Assembly (NCBI GenBank): GCA_022560215.1 | Contig: JADFTO010000159.1 | Span: 1-6,353, forward strand | DNA length: 6,353 nucleotides | Reading direction: 5' to 3' | Source of the DNA: Pseudomonadota bacterium | Lineage (GTDB): Bacteria; Pseudomonadota; Alphaproteobacteria; Rhodospirillales; 2-02-FULL-58-16 | Part shown: piece by piece, positions 1 to 6,049 of the stretch | How positions within the stretch are numbered: position 1 is the stretch's first letter | How the letters are laid out: the number at the start of each line of letters is the position of its first letter | Made by a program: the position numbers and the translations under genes | Notes under the pieces: generated by a model | Seen by the model: only the letters and a program-made list of their open reading frames with translations | Databases searched by the model: none | Told to the model about the DNA's origin: nothing

Positions 1-1845
1 GGGTCCGCCGTCGCCGTGGAATGGCGGCGGCCAGGCGGAGGGATCGGAGGCCCTGCCCTTCTGCAAGGCCGCGAAATCGAGCCGCTGGTTGGGGTCCGGG
101 TAGGGAACGGCCGAAACCAGGGCGCGGGTGTAGGGATGGGTGGGATGGTGGAACAGGCGCTCCCGGGGCGCGATCTCGACGATCCGTCCGGCGCACATCA
201 CGGCGATCCTGTCTGCCATGTAATTGACCACCGCCAGGTTATGGGTGATGAACAGGTACGTCAGGTCCAGTTCCTTCTGCAAGTCCTTGAGGAGGTTCAG
301 GATCTGGGCCTGAATTGAAACGTCGAGGGCGGAGACGGGTTCGTCGCAGATGAGCAGGTCCGGCTTGAGGGCAAGGGCGCGGGCGATGCCGACGCGTTGG
401 CGCTGGCCACCCGAGAAACTGTGCGGGTAACAGCTGAGGTACCGGGAATCCAGTCCCACCAGGCGCATGAGTTCCTTCACCACCTCCCTGCGGTGCTCCT
501 TGTCGCCGATTTTGTGGATGTCCAGGGGCTCCTTCAGGATTTCGAAGACCGTCATCCGCGGGTTGAGGGAACCGAAGGGATCCTGGAACACGTACTGGAT
601 CTTGCGCCGGTAGGGCACCATTTTCTTGTCGTCCAAGTCCAACAGGTTGACCAGCCGCCCCTTGTCGTTGAACACCAGCTCGCCCGAATCCGGGTCCATC
701 GCCCTCATGATGATCTTGCTCAAGGTGGTCTTCCCGCAGCCGCTTTCCCCCACCAGGCCGAGGCATTCCCCCCGCTTGATCTCGAGGCTCACGTCGTCGA
801 CGACGAGGACGGCAGACTCGGGCGCGCTCTTCAGCAGCCCCCCCGCCTTGCGCGTGGTGAAGCTCTTGGTGAGGTTGCGCATCTGGACGAGCGGGGCCTC
901 GTCGGCGCCTTCGGGCCATGGGGCCTTGTCGGCCATCAGGTGGCCTGTCGCGTACTCCACCTCGCGCAGCGGGACCAGCCGCTCCCCGGGCTTCATGTCG
1001 AAACGAGGGACAGCGCCCAGCAGCGCCTTGAGGTAGGGATGGGAGGGATTGCCGAAGATGTCGTGGAGGGTGCCGCTCTCCATGATCTTGCCTTGGTAGG
1101 CGACGACGACTTCCTCGGCGATGTTGGCGACGACGCCCAGGTCATGGGTGATGATGAGCACGGCCATCCCCAGTTCGGCCTGCAGGTCCTGGATCAGTTT
1201 CAGGATTTGCGCCTGGATGGTGACGTCCAGCGCCGAGCTCGGCTCGTCGGCGATCAGCAGCGCCGGACGGCAGATCAGGGCCATGGAGATCATGGCCCGC
1301 TGGCGCAATCCCCCGGACAGCTCGAAGGGATAGGTGTCGTAAGCCTGCGCCGGGTCGGGAAAGCCGACCATGCGCAGCATGTCGATAGTGATCTCGCGCC
1401 CCTCCTTCATGCCCATGGGCCGGTGCAGGCGCAAGGCCTCGACCACCTGGTTGCCCACCGTGTGCAGGGGTGAGAGCGACGTCATGGGCTCCTGGAAGAT
1501 CATCGATATCCGCCCCCCCCTGATGGCGCGCATCTCCCGGCTTTCGGGGGCGAGGGTGAGCAGGTCCACGACACGCCTGCGCTTGTCGCGGATGTGCTTG
1601 GGCACTTGGGCGGCGTGGCGGCTGGGATCGGCGAGCAGGATCTGGCCTCCGCCGACGCGGGCGTTGCGCGGCAGGATGCCCAAGATGGCCTGCGCCGTGA
1701 CCGACTTCCCGGAACCGGATTCACCCACCAGGGCCACCGTGGTGCCCGAGCGTACCCGGAACGAGACCCCGTCGACGGCGGTCACCATCCCCGCTTGTGT
1801 CTGGAATTCAACCTGAAGGTCCTTGACCTGCAGAAGATCGGTCAC
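1..1845 (-). CDS. Fused dual-NBD oligopeptide/dipeptide-type ABC transporter ATPase (3' end cut by the window)
   Basis: This protein would power uptake of peptides or similar solutes from the cytoplasmic face of an inner-membrane importer. One chain carries both ATPases (DppD-DppF fused, as in YejF or GsiA). NBD1 has Walker A G41-S48 (GESGSGKS), Q118, signature L176-SGGLRQR, Walker B L196-LIADEP and switch H234. NBD2 has Walker A G366-T373 (GESGCGKT), Q421, signature SFSGGQRQR from S476, Walker B LLICDEP around D501 and H535. Both sites look catalytically intact. Each NBD is followed by the HPY segment typical of oligopeptide ATPases (HPYLKALL, HPYTRALV). The GTG start at 1845 is chosen because GGGGAG lies 8 nt upstream and homology begins at once. 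615 codons are visible with no stop, and the final WPPPF-type tail suggests only a short C-terminus is missing. No permease or binding-protein gene is in view, so the substrate is unknown. The family call is very secure. Confidence 0.95.
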   Translation of the reverse strand, partial: MTDLLQVKDLQVEFQTQAGMVTAVDGVSFRVRSGTTVALVGESGSGKSVTAQAILGILPRNARVGGGQILLADPSRHAAQVPKHIRDKRRRVVDLLTLAPESREMRAIRGGRISMIFQEPMTSLSPLHTVGNQVVEALRLHRPMGMKEGREITIDMLRMVGFPDPAQAYDTYPFELSGGLRQRAMISMALICRPALLIADEPSSALDVTIQAQILKLIQDLQAELGMAVLIITHDLGVVANIAEEVVVAYQGKIMESGTLHDIFGNPSHPYLKALLGAVPRFDMKPGERLVPLREVEYATGHLMADKAPWPEGADEAPLVQMRNLTKSFTTRKAGGLLKSAPESAVLVVDDVSLEIKRGECLGLVGESGCGKTTLSKIIMRAMDPDSGELVFNDKGRLVNLLDLDDKKMVPYRRKIQYVFQDPFGSLNPRMTVFEILKEPLDIHKIGDKEHRREVVKELMRLVGLDSRYLSCYPHSFSGGQRQRVGIARALALKPDLLICDEPVSALDVSIQAQILNLLKDLQKELDLTYLFITHNLAVVNYMADRIAVMCAGRIVEIAPRERLFHHPTHPYTRALVSAVPYPDPNQRLDFAALQKGRASDPSAWPPPFHGDGGP

Positions 1846-1853
1846 GTTCGTGT

Positions 1854-1859
1854 CTCCCC
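1854..1859 (-). promoter_or_regulatory. Ribosome binding site for the dual ABC ATPase
   Basis: On the minus strand GGGGAG lies 8 nt before the GTG at 1845. It supports this non-ATG start. No in-frame ATG with comparable spacing sits at the beginning of the conserved NBD, and the first ATG in the reading frame (residue 20) would cut into the first beta strand of NBD1. Confidence 0.6.
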
Positions 1860-1877
1860 GAGGGCAAGGGCGGTGCA

Positions 1878-1907
1878 ATATTTCATGACCTGGGCGCGGC
1901 GGGTCAA
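1878..1907 (-). promoter_or_regulatory. Candidate sigma70-type promoter upstream of the dual ABC ATPase
   Basis: Reading the minus strand, TTGACC (1907-1902) is followed after 18 nt by AAATAT (1883-1878). These resemble -35 and -10 boxes. Transcription would start near 1870 and give a leader of about 25 nt containing the ribosome binding site. The AT-rich -10 stands out in a GC-rich gap. The 139-bp separation from the deacetylase stop also suggests that the ATPase begins its own unit. The match is by eye and the spacer is one base longer than ideal, so this is tentative. Confidence 0.35.
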
Positions 1908-1919
1908 GCCCTTGATGCG

Positions 1920-1933
1920 GGCACCGGGGTGCC
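1920..1933. promoter_or_regulatory. Short perfect inverted repeat just upstream of the candidate promoter
   Basis: GGCACC-GG-GGTGCC forms two perfect 6-base arms around a 2-base centre. It lies between the deacetylase stop and the candidate -35 box. It could be an operator for a dimeric regulator, or chance in GC-rich DNA. The centre is too short for a good RNA hairpin loop and no T-tract follows on the minus strand, so it is not called a terminator. Confidence 0.25.
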
Positions 1934-1984
1934 GCGAGTCGATTCCCGTCGGGGGTGAAACGTCCCCGGGTTTGGCGGGGCCGG

Positions 1985-2734
1985 TCACGGCCAGAAGACC
2001 TCGCGTCCCCCGATCCAGCGGACGGCGGCATGATCCCGGGTGCGGCGCAAAAATTTCCGCACGAACGCCCAGCAGGCGTCGTCCAGGTCCAGGTGGTGGG
2101 TCAGAAGCCCGGTGGCTTCGCACCTGTCCACCATGCCCTTTCGCCGCGCCGCCAGGTGATCGACGATGAGCTCCAGGACGGCCCGTTCCCCGATGAAGCG
2201 GCCCTTCATGTGGAAGAGATCGGCATGGACGTTGGCGCACCTCACGCCCGGCGCGGGCTCCGGGGCCGGCCGGGGCTTGTAGGCCGACACGGCTTCCAGC
2301 CCGATGGCGGGCAAGCGGGCCAGGAGACTCGGGTCCATGCGGTTCCAGGGCGGCACCAGGACGGGCAAGGCGCCATCGAACGGGGCCAGGAGGCGCCTCC
2401 CCTCGGCCAGTTCGGCGAGCACGGTTTCGGCATCCCGGCCGGGCCCGAGCTCCGCTTTCCTGGACCCGGCCGGGGCATGGTTGACGTGCGCGTACCCATG
2501 CTGCAGGACGGCCGCCAGAGGGCGGCGGGAGAGGCATTCCCCCAGTCCGGGTTCGGCACCCAGCGGCACCACGGCGATGGCGATGGGAACCCCTGCCTCT
2601 TCGCTCAGCCCGAGCAGCCGTTCCAGGGCCGGCGTCATTTGCCGGGCGTCGTCGTCCCGCCACCAGAGGGTGGCGTCCCTCCCCTCCGTCCGCCAAGCAT
2701 CCAGCTCGCGGTCTAGATCGTTCCACTCGGCCAC
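1985..2734 (-). CDS. Polysaccharide deacetylase family protein (NodB/CE4-like)
   Basis: A 249-residue protein of the (beta/alpha)-barrel polysaccharide deacetylase superfamily, which removes N- or O-acyl groups from sugars using a metal ion. Visible motifs are the aspartate cluster WWRDDDA (D27-D29), the metal-binding HGYAH (H79, H83) followed by NHAP, the active-site loop PPWNR (128-132), and a late THHLD (212-216) that may supply the catalytic histidine. There is no signal peptide or membrane helix, so it is probably cytoplasmic and would act on a precursor or lipid-linked sugar facing the cytoplasm. The start is GTG, with GGGAAGGA 6 nt upstream; an ATG at 2741 is out of frame. It follows the ABC/CNB gene by 105 bp on the same strand, and a glycosyltransferase lies one gene further upstream, which supports an envelope-glycan role. 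The exact substrate is unknown. Confidence 0.85.
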   Translation of the reverse strand: MAEWNDLDRELDAWRTEGRDATLWWRDDDARQMTPALERLLGLSEEAGVPIAIAVVPLGAEPGLGECLSRRPLAAVLQHGYAHVNHAPAGSRKAELGPGRDAETVLAELAEGRRLLAPFDGALPVLVPPWNRMDPSLLARLPAIGLEAVSAYKPRPAPEPAPGVRCANVHADLFHMKGRFIGERAVLELIVDHLAARRKGMVDRCEATGLLTHHLDLDDACWAFVRKFLRRTRDHAAVRWIGGREVFWP

Positions 2735-2740
2735 CGTCCA

Positions 2741-2748
2741 TCCTTCCC
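2741..2748 (-). promoter_or_regulatory. Ribosome binding site deciding the GTG start of the deacetylase
   Basis: On the minus strand GGGAAGGA ends 6 nt before the GTG at 2734. Its last base forms part of an ATG (2741-2739) that opens a different frame, a shadow frame with no recognisable protein. The deacetylase motifs are all in the GTG frame, so GTG is preferred. Confidence 0.6.
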
Positions 2749-2839
2749 ACCGGGTCTTATCGTCTATCTGAATTCATAGGGGACTGGCGGCGGAATCTCC
2801 CCGCGCTCATGCCGGTCAGCCATCCGCCTTGGTCCATGA

Positions 2840-5800
2840 TCAGCCCATTTGCTTCATGGTTTGGACCAGGCGCTTGGCGACGATACGGGTCAAGGCCATG
2901 CTGACTTCGGGGTTTTCCTGGATGAGCTTGAAGAAGACGTCGCCCGAGATGCTAAGCACCGTCAGGGGTTGATTGGCCTTCACGGTCGCCGTCCTGGGCT
3001 CTTCGCAGAGCAGGGCCAGTTCTCCGATCACGTCGCCCCGGCCGGGATTGGAGAGGACTTGCGGGCCGTCCGCGGTTTCCACGATGACATCGACGGCGCC
3101 CTCGACGATGACGAAGGCCCGGTCCCCCGGGTCCCCCTGGTTGAAGAGGACCTGGCCTTCCTCGAAATCCTGCCTTTCGCTGGTAAACGCGAGCAGTTTC
3201 AGTTTCGAGCGGTCCATTCCGGCGAACAGCGGGATTTTGGCCAGGAGGCCGACTTCCTGGCCGAGGAGCCCGCCGTCTTCCGCCGCCGGCGCCGGCGCCT
3301 CCTCGGGCGGCGGCTTGGCGGCGGCCTCTTTCACCTGTTCGGTGACCCGGCCGCGGTCTTCGATGAAGATCCGGTCGAACTGCTGTCCATCCCCGATCTC
3401 GTTGTTCACCCAGAACAGGCCGCTTTCCCGGGTCATGTCCTTGATGGAGGTGAAGACGGCGGCCTGGGTGGATGCGTCGAAGGCCGCCGTGGCCTCGTTG
3501 ACGATGGTCAACTGGGGACGCTTGATGAGGACCCGGGCGATGGCGAGCTTCTGCCTCTGGGCGGGAGACAGGCGCTTGCCGGATATCCCCACCTCGAAGT
3601 CGAGGCCCACCTCGATAATGGTCCTGCGCAATCCCACGCCCTCGATGACCTCGGCGAGCAGCTCCCCGATGCGGGACGCGCTCTCGGCCTTGCCGCCCGC
3701 GACCTTGCCGAACAGGATGTTGTCCTGGATGCTGCTGGCCGCGTTGTAGGCGCCCGCGTCGAAGAACTCCACGGCGCCCCGCAGGTCCTCGGGCAGGGAT
3801 TGGGAGAACGTCCGGCGGGTCTCCAGGATCCTTTTCCGCATGTCGTCCTCGAACAGTCCCAGGCGGTGGCGGGCGGGGACGAGCTTGAAGGGAAGCTGGT
3901 TGAGCAGGTCCCGGTCCTCCTGCGCGATGTCGTCGATTCCATGTTTCTCCACGTGGCTGAGGATTCTCTGGAACTCCGGCAGGTCGTCGGCCTCGATGAA
4001 GCTGAACTGCTCGAAGAATTCGTGGCCGGGGGGCAGGTCGTGGAACAACTCGACCATGATGGCGGCGATTGAGCGCCCGATTTCCAGGAAATCCTGAGTG
4101 AGGCCGCTTTTCTCCAGGACGTCGACGACGTAGGGGTTTTTCCCCAGGTCCTCGATGTTGAAGGTCTTGCCGACGGGAGTCCCGAAAAGGATGTTTTCGG
4201 CGACCGAGGCGTTGGTGTTGAACTTCTCGATGTCGAAGGTCTCGACGAGTTCGCCGAGCGCCGGATCGCTCAACTTCTCGCGCACCACGGCGCGGGCCTG
4301 CAATACGCTGTCGGCGAGCGCGGGGTAGGCCGCGGGATCGACGACCCGGCGCAGGCCCAGTTGGAAGACGTCATCCTCGATGTCGACGGCGACCAGGGTC
4401 TGGATCATGCGGTCGTTCAAATCTTCCGGACCCTCGGCCCCGATGGATTCATAATCGATCCAGTCGGCCCGTATGTCGAAGGGGCTGTTGCCGGACTTGA
4501 GGGCCTCTTCCCTCTCGTTCTTCCAGGCGCCGTTCCCATCGCCCTGGCCCGGACTCTCGCCCGGGTAGTGCTTCAGGCCATACAGCAGGGTGTCCTTGAT
4601 GGTTCCCGACCGGATGTAGGATTCCTGATCCACGTAGGAGATACGGCGGCCGGTGACGGACTCGGGCAGGTTGGAAAGCCGCTTGCCGTCCACCGTTATC
4701 TGCCCGCTGGTCGGACTGACCAGGCGGGCCAGCAGCCGGGCGATGCCGTCGGCGCCGCCGCCGGGCGATCCCACCAGGGCCACGTGCTCCGAGGTGTCGA
4801 AGCTAAAGGAAGCCGAATCCACGGTCTTGGTGCCTTCTTCCTCTTCCAGGGAAATGTTGGAGGCGACCAGGGCGCCGGTCAATTCTTCCGCCGGCCCTTG
4901 GTGGGGTTCGAGAAGCTTTTCATCGATCATTCCCGCCGGTTGGAACCTTTCGACCAGCTGGTCGTACTTGATGCGGGCGTCCTCCATGCGCTGGTAGTAG
5001 GCGAGCAGCTCCTTCCAGGGCGCCGACAGGTCCTTGTAGGCGGCCAGGATGGCGACCAGGGCGCCGAGGCTGAGGGATCCCTCGATGACCAGATAGCCGC
5101 CGATGGAAAAGAAGAAAAACGGTGTCAACTGGGAGAGGAAATTGTTGATGAACTTGATGAAGAACTTCTTGCGGTAGATCTGGAAACGGACCTGGTATAT
5201 GGCGCCCAGGCGGCTGGCGAAATCCGCCATCTCGTACTGGGCGGTGTCGTGGGCGTGGATGTCGGTGACGCCGGAGACCATTTCGCCGAGCCGTTCCGAC
5301 AGCTTGCGCACATTCTTGACCCGCTCCTTGGCGAGCAGGTTCACCTGGCGTTGCAGTTTGGGGATGGCGTAGGCCTGGATGGGATAAAGGGCGAGGGCAG
5401 AGAGACCCAATTTCCAGTCCTGGATGAACATGAAGACCAGGATGGTGAACAGGGTCCCCCCCTGGAAGGTGACCAGGGAAAAGGCGTCGCCGAAGAAGCC
5501 GCCGAGGGGTTCGGTCTCGGTGGCGACCATGGAAACGATCTCGCCGGACGAAATGGTGCGGAAATGGGGCAAGGGGAAACGCAGGACGCGATGGATCAAC
5601 TGGAAGCGCAGGCGGCGCAGCATGCGTTCCGCGATCACGCCCCTGTAGACGTTGATGTAGTACTTGAAGCCGCCGTTGATGAAGACCAGGATGAGGAACA
5701 TCCCGCACAGCGTCATCAGGTAGGGTATCTGCTCGAGCTCGATGCCGAAAAATGATATTGGAAAGTCACCGCCCCCGATGGCCTCGTTGATGATGATCTT

Positions 5801-6049
5801 CGGAATGTCGAGGGAGATATACAGAAACGGGAATGACACCGCCGTGATGAACAGAAGGTACAGCTGCTGCGCCTTGCTGTAGCGCAGGATGTACTTGAAG
5901 ATGCCGGCTTCCAAGAACCTCTCCTCTTGATCGATACCACTTCGAGAGCGCGCGGATTTCGCCTCGTTAAGCCCCTGAAAACTTTCCCCGGGGCCAGACT
6001 TTATCAACAATTCCCCGGGCCTGCCATCCCCGCGTTGGTCCCCCGTCAT
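2840..6049 (-). CDS. ABC exporter-like membrane protein with degenerate NBD and C-terminal cyclic-nucleotide-binding domain
   Basis: A 1069-residue inner-membrane protein. Residues 1-60 are a hydrophilic leader. Residues 61-350 form a type I exporter membrane domain with about six helices (near 61-82, 108-126, 187-210, 213-232, 297-322, 325-345). Residues about 392-905 are an NBD in which the usual catalytic residues are replaced: Walker A reads GSPGGGAD (A433 for Lys, D434 for Ser/Thr), the signature is LSPAQ (827-831), Walker B is TIVNEA (N851 for Asp) and the H-loop has N883. Q475 and E852 remain. Walker A to signature spans about 394 residues, against about 100 in ordinary exporters. A Pro/Ala/Glu linker (912-927) leads to a CNB domain (about 935-1069) with an intact GELALL...PRTATV cassette (1009-1023). 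The ATG overlaps the glycosyltransferase stop by 4 bp. It is probably a non-hydrolysing transporter, flippase partner or sensor; the substrate is unknown. Confidence 0.9.
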   Translation of the reverse strand: MTGDQRGDGRPGELLIKSGPGESFQGLNEAKSARSRSGIDQEERFLEAGIFKYILRYSKAQQLYLLFITAVSFPFLYISLDIPKIIINEAIGGGDFPISFFGIELEQIPYLMTLCGMFLILVFINGGFKYYINVYRGVIAERMLRRLRFQLIHRVLRFPLPHFRTISSGEIVSMVATETEPLGGFFGDAFSLVTFQGGTLFTILVFMFIQDWKLGLSALALYPIQAYAIPKLQRQVNLLAKERVKNVRKLSERLGEMVSGVTDIHAHDTAQYEMADFASRLGAIYQVRFQIYRKKFFIKFINNFLSQLTPFFFFSIGGYLVIEGSLSLGALVAILAAYKDLSAPWKELLAYYQRMEDARIKYDQLVERFQPAGMIDEKLLEPHQGPAEELTGALVASNISLEEEEGTKTVDSASFSFDTSEHVALVGSPGGGADGIARLLARLVSPTSGQITVDGKRLSNLPESVTGRRISYVDQESYIRSGTIKDTLLYGLKHYPGESPGQGDGNGAWKNEREEALKSGNSPFDIRADWIDYESIGAEGPEDLNDRMIQTLVAVDIEDDVFQLGLRRVVDPAAYPALADSVLQARAVVREKLSDPALGELVETFDIEKFNTNASVAENILFGTPVGKTFNIEDLGKNPYVVDVLEKSGLTQDFLEIGRSIAAIMVELFHDLPPGHEFFEQFSFIEADDLPEFQRILSHVEKHGIDDIAQEDRDLLNQLPFKLVPARHRLGLFEDDMRKRILETRRTFSQSLPEDLRGAVEFFDAGAYNAASSIQDNILFGKVAGGKAESASRIGELLAEVIEGVGLRRTIIEVGLDFEVGISGKRLSPAQRQKLAIARVLIKRPQLTIVNEATAAFDASTQAAVFTSIKDMTRESGLFWVNNEIGDGQQFDRIFIEDRGRVTEQVKEAAAKPPPEEAPAPAAEDGGLLGQEVGLLAKIPLFAGMDRSKLKLLAFTSERQDFEEGQVLFNQGDPGDRAFVIVEGAVDVIVETADGPQVLSNPGRGDVIGELALLCEEPRTATVKANQPLTVLSISGDVFFKLIQENPEVSMALTRIVAKRLVQTMKQMG
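3707..4609 (-). repeat. Divergent triplicated NBD segment inside the ABC/CNB protein
   Basis: The short motif that normally follows the Q-loop once in an ABC exporter NBD occurs three times here: SGTIKDTLLYG (residues 481-491), SVAENILFG (615-623) and SSIQDNILFG (772-781). Each is followed at variable distance by a helical stretch with the pattern V/I-x-x-L/V...G/D-L/I...G (MIQTLVAVDI, VVDVLEKSGL, LLAEVIEGVGL). The third copy sits at the normal distance from the signature motif (about 55 residues to S828). This suggests the helical subdomain was repeated and has since diverged. The copies are only recognisable at protein level, and their boundaries are approximate. Confidence 0.65.

Noticed and set aside
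397..1473. 358-codon open frame on the plus strand
   Set aside because: It is antisense to the dual ABC ATPase, whose motifs are intact throughout this stretch.
1842..2750. 302-codon minus-strand frame starting at an ATG just upstream of the deacetylase
   Set aside because: It is out of frame with the deacetylase motifs and Arg/Gly/Pro-rich without domains. It is the +1 shadow of the deacetylase and runs on through the gap.
2769..2776. Perfect 8-base palindrome TGAATTCA in the gap before the deacetylase
   Set aside because: It is short, the flanks do not extend the symmetry, and no second copy was seen, so chance is the simplest explanation.
2735..2839. Terminator or promoter between the ABC/CNB gene and the deacetylase
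   Set aside because: Only a 4-bp stem (GCGG...CCGC) with no T-tract and a weak GATAAG without a matching -35 box were found. The deacetylase may be co-transcribed, but this cannot be decided.
2849..4072. 407-codon open frame on the plus strand
   Set aside because: It is antisense to the pseudo-NBD and CNB coding region, where the minus-strand protein has clear domains. Low-complexity Asp/Gly/Glu/Leu content indicates a shadow.
4361..5755. 464-codon open frame on the plus strand
   Set aside because: It lies wholly opposite the ABC/CNB gene, has no recognisable motif and shows the Gly/Asp/Gln/His-rich composition of an antisense shadow in GC-rich DNA.
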